DNA of 64,000 bases from G963555815 sp965249615 [NCBI: bacterium] (GTDB lineage Bacteria; UBA8248; JACPRG01), in the NCBI GenBank assembly GCA_965249615.1, contig CBDFMI010000005.1, positions 496,001 to 560,000 on the forward strand. Reading direction: 5' to 3'. Made by a program: the position numbers and the translations under genes. Shown here piece by piece: positions 18,358 through 27,558 of the stretch. How positions within the stretch are numbered: the first letter of the stretch is position 1; the number at the start of each line of letters is the position of its first letter. The notes below the pieces were generated by a model. It did no database searches. It worked only from the letters and a program-made list of their open reading frames with translations, and was not told where the DNA came from.

Positions 18358-19806
18358 TTAGCCGCCTCGATTTCGCAGGGACGCCATCAGCCCAGTCGTT
18401 GAGAAGCCCGGAAGGAGCGAGACGATCTCCACGCGGCCCCCATAGGCCTCCACAATCCCTTTGCCGACCACCTCATGGGGCTCGTAATCTCCCCCCTTCA
18501 CGAGGACATGGGGGCGAAGGGCACGAATGAGACGGGAGGGGGTCCTCTCGCGGAAGACCACCACATAATCCACAAAACGAAGGGCCGCCATGAGCTCGGC
18601 CCGCTGCTGCAAGGGAAGGATGGGACGCCCCGGCCCTTTCAGGGAGCGGATCGAGGCGTCATCGTTCAGGCCCACAACAAGGAGATGCCCGAGGGCCCGG
18701 GCCCGCTGAAGGAGATAGAGGTGCCCGGTGTGTAGAAGGTCAAAGCAACCATTGGTAAAAACCACGGTCTGCCCATCGTTCCTCGCCTGGTCGATACGTT
18801 CCCTCAACGCAACAAGGGGGAGGACTTTTTGAGCCGCATGGGAGAGACCAGAGTCGAGGGCACTCGCCAGGCCGGAAAGGCCAACGGCCTTTGTCCCCAC
18901 CGTTGCCACCACCAAGCCCGCCGCCACGTTGGCCAGTCGGGCCGCTTCGGCGAGTGGGGCGCCGCCAAAGGCTGCAAGACCGAAAATGGCCGCCACCGTG
19001 TCCCCCGCACCCGTCACATCATAGACCTCGTGGGTCTGAGCGGGAGGCAGATGGGTGGCCCCTCCGCCACGCCCATAGAGGGTCATCCCCTGTCCACCGC
19101 GGGTCACCAAAAAAGCCCTCGCTCCGGTCGTCCGAAGAAGCCCCCTCACTCTGGAGGCGAGAGGCTTTTTGTCCTGGGTCTGGCCGCGGGCCGTCGCCTG
19201 CGTTGCCCGAATGACCTCTTCTTCATTCGGCGTGATGAAGTCAGCCCCCTGGTAGCGACTGAAGTGGACGTCCTTTGGGTCGACCAGGACCGGACAGGCC
19301 GCCCGGGCGGCGGCGGAAAAAATTTCCTCCAGGACGCGGTCCGTCAAGACCCCCTTTGCATAGTCAGAGCAGATGATGCCGCGGGCCCGGCGCGAGAGCC
19401 TTTTGAGTGCCGAGCACAACCGCCTCTCATGGGCCCCCCCCAAGGGTTTTAGATCCTCCCGGTCGATGCGAAGGACGTGCTGATTTCGGGCGATGACCCG
19501 CATCTTCCGCACAGTGGGACGGTCGGGTAGGGAGAGAACACCCTCGGTGTTGATCCCCTGGGTTTTCATCAGACGGCGAAGATGTCTGCCCTCGGCATCC
19601 GCCCCTACCACCCCTATCAGGCGCACTGGACACCCGAGGGAGGCGAGGTTGTGGGCGACGTTGGCGGCCCCCCCCATGGACTCGGCCTCGTGATGCCAGC
19701 GAAGGACCTGGACAGGGGCTTCGGGAGAGATGCGGTCCACCTCACCCCAGACATAATGATCGTAGATGAGGTCTCCGATGACGAGAACGGGCCTAGGATC
19801 ATCCAG
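18358..19806 (-). CDS. hldE: Bifunctional heptose kinase / ADP-heptose synthase; start unresolved
   Basis: Makes the activated heptose for LPS core: an N-terminal PfkB-type kinase acts on heptose 7-phosphate and a C-terminal nucleotidyltransferase adds ADP. Kinase landmarks: GGAANVAHNLASLG, ICSDYAKGVLTD, and VTGAGDTVAAIF (catalytic GAGD). Transferase landmarks: FTNGCFDLLHTGHLYLL (HxGH) and VKGGDY. The conserved kinase opening PVLVIGDLIYDHYVWGEVDR is encoded, but no ATG/GTG/TTG lies in frame before it; the first is GTG 19740, inside the motif. Either CTG 19806 is used, or one base is missing near 19790 so that ATG 19802 connects. The coordinate given assumes CTG. gmhA lies directly upstream. 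Confidence 0.9.
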   Translation of the reverse strand: MDDPRPVLVIGDLIYDHYVWGEVDRISPEAPVQVLRWHHEAESMGGAANVAHNLASLGCPVRLIGVVGADAEGRHLRRLMKTQGINTEGVLSLPDRPTVRKMRVIARNQHVLRIDREDLKPLGGAHERRLCSALKRLSRRARGIICSDYAKGVLTDRVLEEIFSAAARAACPVLVDPKDVHFSRYQGADFITPNEEEVIRATQATARGQTQDKKPLASRVRGLLRTTGARAFLVTRGGQGMTLYGRGGGATHLPPAQTHEVYDVTGAGDTVAAIFGLAAFGGAPLAEAARLANVAAGLVVATVGTKAVGLSGLASALDSGLSHAAQKVLPLVALRERIDQARNDGQTVVFTNGCFDLLHTGHLYLLQRARALGHLLVVGLNDDASIRSLKGPGRPILPLQQRAELMAALRFVDYVVVFRERTPSRLIRALRPHVLVKGGDYEPHEVVGKGIVEAYGGRVEIVSLLPGFSTTGLMASLRNRGG

Positions 19807-19883
19807 ACCGGCCCAGGTGCCAAGGGCGGATCGATCCTGCTTTTGCCCACTGACCCTCTTTCGCCTCTTTACAGTCCGCCCGG

Positions 19884-20507
19884 CTATGATTTTTGCCCCT
19901 TCTCGGATTTCTCGGCCAGTTTCAGACGGCCTTCCACCTCGCCACAGATGACGTGGAGGATTGTTCTGTGGGCTTCCTGGACGAGGGGCGTCTCATGGCT
20001 TGGGACAATGAGGGCCACATTGACCACCCGTTTGATGCGCCCCCCGTCGGAGCCGAGGAGCCCCACCGTCTTCGCCCCGCGGTCCTGGCCCCGCCGGAGA
20101 CCCCGGTAGACGTTTTCCGATTCACCACTCGTGCTGATCCCCACGACCACGTCCCCGGGCTCCGCCAGGGCCGCCACCTGGCGTTCAAAGATGGTGGCAA
20201 ACCCATAGTCGTTTCCCACAGACGTCAGGACGGAGGTGTCCGTACTGAGGGCGATGGCGGCAAGGGGTCTTCGCTCGATCCGAAAGCGGCCGACCAGTTC
20301 CGCAGCGGCGTGCTGGGCGTCAGCGGCGCTGCCGCCATTTCCGAAGAGGAGCATCTTTCGCCCCCTCGAGAGGGCTTCTGTGATAAAGGCCGTGGCTTGC
20401 TCTACGGCCTCCACCAAAAAAGTCTCCTCCAAGGCCTCCAGGAGAGTACGCCGCTCTAAGAGAGCCCCTTTCCAATAAGGGGTGGCCCCTTCGGTTCCCT
20501 TGACCAT
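19884..20507 (-). CDS. gmhA: Phosphoheptose isomerase
   Basis: SIS-domain isomerase that converts sedoheptulose 7-phosphate to heptose 7-phosphate, the step before HldE. 207 residues. Family landmarks: LFGNGGSAADAQHAAAELVG, ALSTDTSVLTSVGNDYGF, VGISTSGESENV, and near the C-terminus QEAHRTILHVICGEVE with the conserved Gln and His. Cotranscribed with hldE downstream; no gmhB phosphatase gene is nearby. Confidence 0.95.
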   Translation of the reverse strand: MVKGTEGATPYWKGALLERRTLLEALEETFLVEAVEQATAFITEALSRGRKMLLFGNGGSAADAQHAAAELVGRFRIERRPLAAIALSTDTSVLTSVGNDYGFATIFERQVAALAEPGDVVVGISTSGESENVYRGLRRGQDRGAKTVGLLGSDGGRIKRVVNVALIVPSHETPLVQEAHRTILHVICGEVEGRLKLAEKSEKGQKS

Positions 20508-20518
20508 CCTTCCTCCGT

Positions 20519-21220
20519 TTAGAGCTGTCCTTCGTCGGCGAAACTATAGTAGCAGCCGTCGCCGACGACGAGATGGTCCAGGACGCGGATCCCCAGGATC
20601 TCTCCGGTCTCTTTGAGACGACGCGTGATCTTGACATCATCTTCGCTCGGCTCGGGGTCCCCGCTCGGATGGTTGTGCACAAAGATGACAAAGGCCGCAG
20701 ACTCCCGAAGGGCTGGCCCAAAAGCCTCCCGGGGATGGACAACGCTCTCGGTGAGAGAGCCCTCCGAGACGGTTTCCACCTTCAACAATTGGTTCCTGGC
20801 GTTGAGGAGGATGACCTGGAAAAGCTCCTTTCGCCGGCCCACGAGGGAGGGGCCGAGATAGCCCGCCACATCCTCGTTCGTGTTAAAGCGGGGCGAAGGG
20901 CCCTCCGCCCGGCTAAGAAGGCGACGGCCCAGCTCGAGCGCCGCCTTCACTTGGGCGGCTTTGGCAGGGCCCATCCCAGTAACCTCGCAGAGCTCGGCCA
21001 CCCCAGCCTCCTCCAAAGTCCGAAGGTCTCCAAATCGGTGGAGCAGGCCCCGGGCAAGATCCAAAGCGCTTCCGCCCTGGGTGCTCCCCGTTCGAAGGAT
21101 GATAGCGAGGAGCTCCGCCTCTCCCATGGACCTCGCCCCCTGGGCCATCAGCCGCTCCCGGGGACGCTCTCCCACAGGCCAACCCCTAATGGCGGTGGGA
21201 TAAGGACGGGGGGAGTTCAC
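20519..21220 (-). CDS. radC: RadC family JAB-domain protein
   Basis: 233 residues: an N-terminal helix-hairpin-helix part (LRTLEEAGVAELCEVTGMGP) and a C-terminal JAB/MPN metal site VHNHPSGDPEPSEDD, preceded by SLTESVVHPREAF. The role long attributed to RadC in DNA repair is not well supported experimentally. It begins with GTG 21220 and lies between the nucleotide-sugar block and gmhA. Confidence 0.93.
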   Translation of the reverse strand: MNSPRPYPTAIRGWPVGERPRERLMAQGARSMGEAELLAIILRTGSTQGGSALDLARGLLHRFGDLRTLEEAGVAELCEVTGMGPAKAAQVKAALELGRRLLSRAEGPSPRFNTNEDVAGYLGPSLVGRRKELFQVILLNARNQLLKVETVSEGSLTESVVHPREAFGPALRESAAFVIFVHNHPSGDPEPSEDDVKITRRLKETGEILGIRVLDHLVVGDGCYYSFADEGQL

Positions 21221-21244
21221 AGGGGTTCCCCTTCTTCGAGCGGA

Positions 21245-22189
21245 TCACGCCGCCTGAAGTTTTCCCCGAAAGTAATGGATGGTGGTGGCGAGCCCTTCCT
21301 CCAGCCCCACCTGGGGTTGCCATTCCAGGAGTTCCTTGGCTCGCCGGATATCGGGCTGACGAACCTTCGGGTCATCGACCGGAAGGGGCCCGTATTGGAC
21401 AGAACTCTTGCTCTCCGTCACCCGGAGAATGGCCCCCGTGAGTTCCTGGATGGTGATTTCCGAGGGATTTCCAAGGTTCACGGGCTCCACGCAGGAGGAA
21501 TTTATCAGGCGATATATCCCCTCGACCAGGTCCGAAATATAACAGAAACTCCGGGTCTGAGACCCGTCCCCGAAAACGGTAAGGGGAACTCCTCGAAGGG
21601 CCTGGGAAAAGAAGGCGGGGATGGCCCGGCCATCTTCAAGACGCATGCGAGGTCCATAGGTGTTGAAGATCCGGGCAATTCGGGTGGGAAGCCCATGGAC
21701 ACGGTGATAGGCCATAGAGAGGGCTTCGGCGTAGCGTTTGGCTTCGTCATAGACCCCCCGGGGGCCGATGGGATTCACATTGCCCCAGTAGTCCTCCTTC
21801 TGGGGGTGCTCCTTGGGGTCCCCGTAGACCTCGGAGGTAGAGGCCAGCAGAAAGGTGGCCCCTTGAGCCTTGGCCAGACCGAGGGCGTTCAGGGTTCCAA
21901 TGGCTCCCACCTTCAGGGTCTGGATGGGGAGTTCAAGGTAATCAAGCGGACTCGCGGGGGAGGCGAAATGGAAGACGAAATCCACGTGTCCGTCGACGGA
22001 GATGTAATTAGTGACGTCGTATTCGAGGAACCGAAACCCCTGACCGCTCAGGTGGGCGATATTCTCGTCGTTCCCCGTGAGGAGGTTGTCCATGCAGATC
22101 ACCTCGTGGCCCTTTGCCAAGAGGTATTCGCAAAGGTGAGACCCGATAAAGCCGGCCCCCCCTGTGACGAGACTCTTTAGCGGCCTCAC
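21245..22189 (-). CDS. uxs: UDP-glucuronate decarboxylase (UDP-xylose synthase)
   Basis: NAD-dependent extended SDR enzyme expected to convert UDP-glucuronate to UDP-xylose. 314 residues. [17 protein letters not shown] is the NAD-binding glycine motif, [14 protein letters not shown] carries the catalytic Ser/Thr, and [16 protein letters not shown] the YxxxK pair in the arrangement typical of UXS rather than of epimerases. It starts at GTG 22189, two bases after ugd, which supplies its substrate; the pairing supports the assignment. Confidence 0.88.
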   Translation of the reverse strand: MRPLKSLVTGGAGFIGSHLCEYLLAKGHEVICMDNLLTGNDENIAHLSGQGFRFLEYDVTNYISVDGHVDFVFHFASPASPLDYLELPIQTLKVGAIGTLNALGLAKAQGATFLLASTSEVYGDPKEHPQKEDYWGNVNPIGPRGVYDEAKRYAEALSMAYHRVHGLPTRIARIFNTYGPRMRLEDGRAIPAFFSQALRGVPLTVFGDGSQTRSFCYISDLVEGIYRLINSSCVEPVNLGNPSEITIQELTGAILRVTESKSSVQYGPLPVDDPKVRQPDIRRAKELLEWQPQVGLEEGLATTIHYFRGKLQAA

Positions 22190-22191
22190 CC

Positions 22192-23484
22192 TCAGGGCCG
22201 CCCAAGACTGTGGTATTCAAACCCAAGGCGCCGCTTCCGTTCCGGGTCATAGATGTTGCGACCGTCGAAGATGACGGGCCGGGCCATGAGCTCTTTAATG
22301 CGCGCCATGTTCAACTGGCGGAACTCCCGCCACTCCGTCAGGACGGCCAGGGCGTCGGCCCCCTCGGCCACCTCGTAAGAGCTCTGACAAAACTGCACGT
22401 CGTTGAAGATGCGGCGGGCGTTCTCCATGGCCACCGGGTCATAGACCTTGACCCGGGCCCCCTCGGCCTGAAGCCCCTGGATGATCTCCACGGACTTGGC
22501 GTCCCGCATGTCGTCGGTGTTGGGCTTGAAGGCGAGGCCCAGAACCCCAACATTCTTCCCCTTGAGCCCTCCCAATTTTTCCCGCATCAGACCCAAAAAG
22601 CGGGCGCCCCGGTCTCGGTTGATCGCTTGGGTCGCCTTGAGGAGGTCGAATTCGTAGCCGAACTTGTGAGCGGTGTGAATCAGAGACTCCAGGTCCTTGG
22701 GGAAACAGGACCCCCCGAATCCAAGGCCCGCCTGGAGAAACTCCTTCCCGATGCGCTGGTCATAGCCCATCCCCTTGGCCACGTCCTCCACACTCGCGCC
22801 GGCGCGCTCACAGATATTGGCGACCGCGTTGATGAAGGATATCTTGAGCGCCAGAAAGGAGTTGCTGGCATATTTGATCATCTCAGCGCTGTAGACATCG
22901 GTGATGAGCATGGGCCGCTCCAGGGGGGCGTAGAGCTCAAGGAGGCGCATCGCTACATTCTTGTTGGGGGCCCCGATCACGATCCGGTCAGGCGCGAGGG
23001 TGTCCTGGATGGCAGAACCCTCACGCAGGAACTCCGGATTGGAGACCACATCGAAGTCCACATCGCTGCGCTTATCTCGTTCGATGATCTCCGAGACTAA
23101 ATCCCCCGTTCCAACGGGGACCGTGCTCTTGTTAACGATGACCTTGTAATGGTTGATGGAGCGGGCAATGGCCTTAGCGGCCTGCTCCACGAAGGAGAGG
23201 TCCGTCTCGCCATTGTCCCGGGGGGGAGTCCCGACGCAGATAAAGATGATGTCGGAGGCCCGCACCGTCTCATCGAGATCGGTGCTAAAGGAGAGCCTGT
23301 TATCGGCCACGTTTCGGTGGACCATCTCCTCCAGCCCCGGCTCGTAGATGGGCATCTCCCCGCGGCGCAGGAGGTCGATCTTCTCCTTGATAATGTCAAC
23401 ACAGATGACGTCGTTGCCGAGGTCCGCGAAGACGGCCCCCGTCACGAGACCTACATATCCCGTCCCAAAAACTCCTACCTGCAC
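22192..23484 (-). CDS. ugd: UDP-glucose 6-dehydrogenase
   Basis: Oxidises UDP-glucose to UDP-glucuronate with two NAD. The start is GTG 23484 after AGGGAGG, giving (V)[20 protein letters not shown], the standard N-terminus; a longer frame to 23691 only overlaps rmlB. 430 residues. Landmarks: [47 protein letters not shown], and the catalytic Cys in [16 protein letters not shown]. It stands 22 bases after rmlB and 2 before uxs. Confidence 0.96.
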   Translation of the reverse strand: MQVGVFGTGYVGLVTGAVFADLGNDVICVDIIKEKIDLLRRGEMPIYEPGLEEMVHRNVADNRLSFSTDLDETVRASDIIFICVGTPPRDNGETDLSFVEQAAKAIARSINHYKVIVNKSTVPVGTGDLVSEIIERDKRSDVDFDVVSNPEFLREGSAIQDTLAPDRIVIGAPNKNVAMRLLELYAPLERPMLITDVYSAEMIKYASNSFLALKISFINAVANICERAGASVEDVAKGMGYDQRIGKEFLQAGLGFGGSCFPKDLESLIHTAHKFGYEFDLLKATQAINRDRGARFLGLMREKLGGLKGKNVGVLGLAFKPNTDDMRDAKSVEIIQGLQAEGARVKVYDPVAMENARRIFNDVQFCQSSYEVAEGADALAVLTEWREFRQLNMARIKELMARPVIFDGRNIYDPERKRRLGFEYHSLGRP

Positions 23485-23506
23485 TGTCCGCCTCCCTGGG
23501 TTCTCA

Positions 23507-24514
23507 TCATCGGTTGGCGTACATCCGCTCGTAGTAGGCGCGGAACTCCCCGTCCCGAATGGGCCGCCACCAGCCAGGGTTCTCCACGTACCAGCGGACC
23601 GTCTTCGGTAAACCCTCCTCCAGGGTAACCTTGGGGGACCAGCCCAGTCTGCGCTGGAGCTTCTTTGCGGCGACGGCGTGGCGGCGCACATGGCCCGGGC
23701 GGTCCGTCACACTCTGGATGAGGTCTTCAGGCTTCTCGAGAGTTTTTAAAATAACGCGGGCCATCTCAAGGATGGTCCGCTCCTCCCCCGTCCCGATGTT
23801 GAAGATCTCGCCCTCGATCCCCGGGGCCTGGGCCAGAAGCTCCAGGGCTCGGCAGTGGTCCTCTACGTGGACCCAATCCCGGCTGTTCAGCCCGTCGCCG
23901 TAGACGGGGAGGGGTTTATCTTCCATCGCATTGGTGATGAAGAGCGGGATCATCTTCTCCGGGTACTGAAAGGGCCCGTAATTATTGGAGCAACGGGTGA
24001 TCACGACGGGGGTCCCGTAGGTGGCGAAGTAGGCGAAGGCGAGACGATCCCCCCCGGTCTTGCTGGCCGCATAAGGGCTCTTCGGCATGAGGGGGTCCTC
24101 TTCTGTCGAGGGTTTTTGTTCGGCCTCGCCGTACACCTCGTCGGTGGAGACTTGGACAAACCGCCGGATGGAGGACTCCCGGGCGGCCTCGAGCAGGACA
24201 TGAACGCCCAGCATGTCCGTCCGGATGAAGGAGGCGGGGTCGCCAATGGAGCGGTCCACATGGGTCTCGGCAGCGAAGTTGACGATCAGGTCCACCCGCT
24301 CGATCAAGGGGCGCACGTCTTTGGGCTCGGCGATGTCGCCCTGATGAAACTCATAGTGGGGATGCTCGGCCAGATCCGACAAGTTTTCATGGTTCGCGGC
24401 GTAGGTGATCTTGTCGAGGTTGATGACGTGAAGGTCGGGCTTTTGACCGAGGAGGTGGCGGATGAAATGGCTCCCAATAAATCCAAGACCCCCCGTGATG
24501 AGCCAGGTCTCCAT
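23507..24514 (-). CDS. rmlB: dTDP-glucose 4,6-dehydratase
   Basis: SDR enzyme making dTDP-4-keto-6-deoxyglucose. The start ATG 24514 (METWLITGGLGFIGSHFIRH) is preferred over ATG 24541, which would overlap rmlC. 335 residues. Landmarks: NFAAETHVDRSIGDP, STDEVYGE, YAASKTGGDRL (YxxxK), RCSNNYGPFQYPEKMIPLFI and NSRDWVHVEDHCRAL, all characteristic of RmlB. Confidence 0.95.
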   Translation of the reverse strand: METWLITGGLGFIGSHFIRHLLGQKPDLHVINLDKITYAANHENLSDLAEHPHYEFHQGDIAEPKDVRPLIERVDLIVNFAAETHVDRSIGDPASFIRTDMLGVHVLLEAARESSIRRFVQVSTDEVYGEAEQKPSTEEDPLMPKSPYAASKTGGDRLAFAYFATYGTPVVITRCSNNYGPFQYPEKMIPLFITNAMEDKPLPVYGDGLNSRDWVHVEDHCRALELLAQAPGIEGEIFNIGTGEERTILEMARVILKTLEKPEDLIQSVTDRPGHVRRHAVAAKKLQRRLGWSPKVTLEEGLPKTVRWYVENPGWWRPIRDGEFRAYYERMYANR

Positions 24515-24519
24515 GGGCC

Positions 24520-25011
24520 TCAGCCGTCCTTTCGGTCCCAATCGTAGGGGACAGGCCCCCCGTGAGGCGGGAGGCGGTGCTCGTCCGGGGCCTCATGGCG
24601 GTAAACCTCGGTGGGGACATTGATCATGAGCACCACGTCCTCCCCGATGGATTTGAACCCGTGATAAACATAGGGGGGGATCTGAACAAGGAGGGGGTTT
24701 CGCTCCCCCATGAAGAACTCATTGACGAGGCCGTGGGTGGGGGAATCCTTCCGGGAATCGTAGAGGACCACCTTGGCCATCCCACGAACACAGACGAAGT
24801 GATCTACCTGCCCCTTATGATAATGCCAGGCCTTGACCACGCCGGGATAAGCGGCTGTCACGTAGACCTGGCCAAAGCCCTGGAAGAGGTCATCGTCTTT
24901 CCGCAGGATCTCCATCAGCCAACCCCGTTCGTCGGGGATAACCTTCAGGCTTTTCGCCTGGACCCCCTCGATGAGGCGGCTCGACGCCTTCACCTCCGCT
25001 TTTCCGCTCAC
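24520..25011 (-). CDS. rmlC: dTDP-4-dehydrorhamnose 3,5-epimerase-like cupin
   Basis: RmlC-family protein of 163 residues acting on the product of RmlB. Landmarks: IPDERGWLMEILRKDDDLF, VVKAWHYHKGQVDHFVCVRG (catalytic His/Lys region), VVLYDSRKDS, and PPYVYHGFKSIGEDVVL. It begins at GTG 25011, whose bases overlap the rmlA stop (GTGA overlap). Its closing segment HEAPDEHRLP replaces the usual RmlC ending, so a 3- or 5-epimerase or related activity is also possible. Confidence 0.85.
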   Translation of the reverse strand: MSGKAEVKASSRLIEGVQAKSLKVIPDERGWLMEILRKDDDLFQGFGQVYVTAAYPGVVKAWHYHKGQVDHFVCVRGMAKVVLYDSRKDSPTHGLVNEFFMGERNPLLVQIPPYVYHGFKSIGEDVVLMINVPTEVYRHEAPDEHRLPPHGGPVPYDWDRKDG

Positions 25012-26072
25012 TGTACTACCACTTGGGAGTAATCTCCCACCATGAAACGGCACGCTTCGGGTTTCAGGGAGGACCGTGTAATGACGGCGTTTCGGCCAAT
25101 GAGGCTATCCGTGATCCGTCGCGGGATCCCCGAGGTCCGGCTCCCCTCCAGCAGGATGCTGTTCTCGATCTCGCAGGAGTGGACTCGAACGCGTGGCCCC
25201 AAGGCGGTAAAAGGACCAATGTAGGAATCCTTCACCTCAGCCCCCTCTCCGATCACGGCCGGGCCCCGGATGATGCTGCGGACCACTCGGCTGCCGGGGT
25301 CGAGGACCACCTTGAACTCGATCCGGGAATCCTTGTCCACGTCTCCGTCCCGCCGGTCCTCTATGTCATCCAGGATGAGGCGGTTTGCCTCGAGAAGGTC
25401 TTCCAGCTTTCCTGTGTCTTTCCACCAACCCTTGACCACGTGGGAGTGGACCTTCCGTCCATCGTCAATGAGGTGCTGGATGGAATCAGTGATCTCTAGC
25501 TCTCCGCGGGCCGACGGCCGGATGGCCCGGGCCGCGTCAAAGATTTGGGAGTCAAACATGTAGACCCCGACGAGGGCTAGATTGCTCTTGGGGCTGGCCG
25601 GCTTCTCCTCCAGACGGATGACGCGCCCATCCCGAAGCTCCGCCACTCCGAACTCGTTTGGGTTTGGGACCGGGCAAAGAAGGACCATGGCGTTGGGCTG
25701 TGCAGACTCGAACTCCCTCACTAGGTCAGAGATCCCCCCCTTGATGAGGTTGTCCCCGAGGTACATGACGAAAGGAGAGTTTTGAAGGTAAGATTCCGCT
25801 GTAAGGACCGCATGGGCCAGGCCAAGGGGGTCTGACTGTTCGATGTAGGTAACCTCCAACCCCCAGCGACTCCCGTCGCCAACGGCCGCCTTGATGTCCT
25901 CCTTGGTGTCCCCCACGACGATGCCAAGCTCCCGGATCCCCGCCTCTCGAATGGCCTCGATACCATAAAAGAGGACAGGCTTGTTCGCCACGGGGACTAA
26001 CTGTTTGGCGTTGGTATGAGTGAGGGGGCGAAGCCGGGTCCCCCGTCCCCCGCTTAGGATGAGACCTTTCAC
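25008..26072 (-). CDS. rmlA: Glucose-1-phosphate thymidylyltransferase (long form)
   Basis: Sugar nucleotidyltransferase with MKGLILSGGRGTRLRPLTH (nucleotide-binding G-G-G-T-R-L-R) and MYLGDNLIKGG (metal site). 354 residues, longer than the about 290-residue enterobacterial RmlA; the C-terminal part (IRGPAVIGEGAEVKDSYIGP) is a left-handed beta-helix, as in long forms found in archaea and many environmental bacteria. It heads the block rmlA-rmlC-rmlB-ugd-uxs. The start is GTG 26072; a short CCTCC/GGAGG hairpin followed by GGTTTT lies just upstream. Confidence 0.92.
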   Translation of the reverse strand: MKGLILSGGRGTRLRPLTHTNAKQLVPVANKPVLFYGIEAIREAGIRELGIVVGDTKEDIKAAVGDGSRWGLEVTYIEQSDPLGLAHAVLTAESYLQNSPFVMYLGDNLIKGGISDLVREFESAQPNAMVLLCPVPNPNEFGVAELRDGRVIRLEEKPASPKSNLALVGVYMFDSQIFDAARAIRPSARGELEITDSIQHLIDDGRKVHSHVVKGWWKDTGKLEDLLEANRLILDDIEDRRDGDVDKDSRIEFKVVLDPGSRVVRSIIRGPAVIGEGAEVKDSYIGPFTALGPRVRVHSCEIENSILLEGSRTSGIPRRITDSLIGRNAVITRSSLKPEACRFMVGDYSQVVVQ

Positions 26073-26306
26073 CTACAAAACCCCTCCCACGAGGAGGCGA
26101 AAACCACCGCTCGGGGTGTGTGAGAAAGGGGCGACCTTTCCGACGGACAAACCGCCCCTCCGTGGCTCTCCACCGGGAGAAATTCTGAAGCGAGCTCTAT
26201 ATCAGGATCCCTTCCCGTTTAGGTGCCACCATATCCCACCGTCTCCTCTCAAGTCAAGATTTGTGCCGGTCCACAACGCACGAGACACGGGGGCCGAAGG
26301 GCCTTT

Positions 26307-27476
26307 TTACACCCTGGCGTGGGGGTCAAAAAGTTTCTGGTGCTCGTCTTGGGCGAAGCGGTCCGTCATCCCGGCGACGTAGTCGCAGATGACCCTCTCG
26401 GCCCCCTCCGACCCTGTCTGAATCTTTTCAAACACCCGGGGCGGGAGCTGCTCGGGCCGCTTGAGGTAGGCCTGGAAGACGTCCGTCAAAATTCGATCGG
26501 CCTTGTTCTCCATCCTTATCACACGGTGGTGCCGATACATGTGGCGAAAGAGGTACGCCTTGAGAGCGGCGTTCTTCTCGGCGACAGCTTCACTGAATCT
26601 GACTATGCGGTCGGGGTGAGCCCGCACCTCGTCGGGGTTCTGGACCCTAAGGGCCCCTAGCCTCTCCTCCGTGGTATTGATGACGTCGCCCACCTGCTCG
26701 TTGATCACCCGGCGGATGGTTTGGTGCTTGTGGACGCGGAACTCCGCGCTTGGGCATTCCGAAACGGCCGCCTCGTAGTGCGCGCGCCAGAGATCGATGG
26801 TCATGAGGTGTTTTGGCTCCAACATGTTGGAAGACAGACCGTCGTCGATGTCGTGGTTGTTGTAGGCGATCTCGTCGCAGAGGTCCGCGACCTGCGCCTC
26901 AAGCGGTGGGGAGGGTCCGGGCTTCAGATCGGGGTGAACCTCCTCGGGGCCGGGCCGGTCAAACTCCCTTGTGTGCTTGCCGATCCCCTCCAAAGTCTCC
27001 CGGGTGAGGTTCAGACCCTTGAAGCCAGGGTAGCGGTCCTCGAGAATCTCGACCAGCCGCAGTCCTTGCCGGTTATGCTCAAAACCCCCATGGCCCTCCA
27101 TGAGACGGTTGAGGACCGCCTCTCCCGAATGTCCAAAGGGGGGATGGCCGAGATCGTGGGCGAGGGCGATGGCCTCGGCCAGGTCTTCGTTCAGACGAAG
27201 GGCTCGGGCGATAGTCCGGGCCATGGAAGCCGTCTCCAGGGTGTGCGTGAGGCGCGTGCGAAAATGGTCCCCCTCGTGATAGACGAAAACCTGGGTCTTA
27301 TATTCGAGGCGGCGAAAAGCCCTGGAGTGAACGATCCGGTCCCGGTCCCGCTGAAAGGCGGTCCGGAAAGGATGCTCTGCCTCGGAATGTTTTCTGCCTC
27401 GAGAGTCCCGGGATCTGATGGCATAAGGGGCAAGATGCCGGATCTCCTGATCTTCCATCTCCTCTCGCGTCAACAA
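26307..27476 (-). CDS. dgt: dGTP triphosphohydrolase-like HD protein
   Basis: HD-domain phosphohydrolase that removes triphosphate from dGTP or other dNTPs. 389 residues. Landmarks: YRTAFQRD-like segment FRTAFQRDRDRIVHSRAFRR, THTLETASMARTIAR, and the metal site ALAHDLGHPPFGHSGEAVLN, followed by CDEIAYNNHDIDDGL. The N-terminal segment LTREEMEDQEIRHLAPYA with tandem TTG codons at 27476/27473 is the family's usual beginning. It is isolated by 234 bases from rmlA and about 80 from the ABC permease. Confidence 0.93.
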   Translation of the reverse strand: MLTREEMEDQEIRHLAPYAIRSRDSRGRKHSEAEHPFRTAFQRDRDRIVHSRAFRRLEYKTQVFVYHEGDHFRTRLTHTLETASMARTIARALRLNEDLAEAIALAHDLGHPPFGHSGEAVLNRLMEGHGGFEHNRQGLRLVEILEDRYPGFKGLNLTRETLEGIGKHTREFDRPGPEEVHPDLKPGPSPPLEAQVADLCDEIAYNNHDIDDGLSSNMLEPKHLMTIDLWRAHYEAAVSECPSAEFRVHKHQTIRRVINEQVGDVINTTEERLGALRVQNPDEVRAHPDRIVRFSEAVAEKNAALKAYLFRHMYRHHRVIRMENKADRILTDVFQAYLKRPEQLPPRVFEKIQTGSEGAERVICDYVAGMTDRFAQDEHQKLFDPHARV

Positions 27477-27558
27477 CGCAGGCCGCCTTCGGACCCCATC
27501 CTCTTAAAAGGTCTCCGGTTTGAGTGCCCCCGGCGGGGCAAATTTTTTGGGCTCGAGC

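Noticed and set aside
20573-22180. 535-codon open frame on the plus strand opposite radC and uxs
   Set aside because: It covers two well-supported minus-strand genes with complete motifs; composition is that of an antisense shadow.
26281-26320. GGCC-GAAG-GGCC hairpin followed by five Ts as a terminator
   Set aside because: It has the right polarity only for plus-strand transcription, where no gene ends; stem is only 4 bp.
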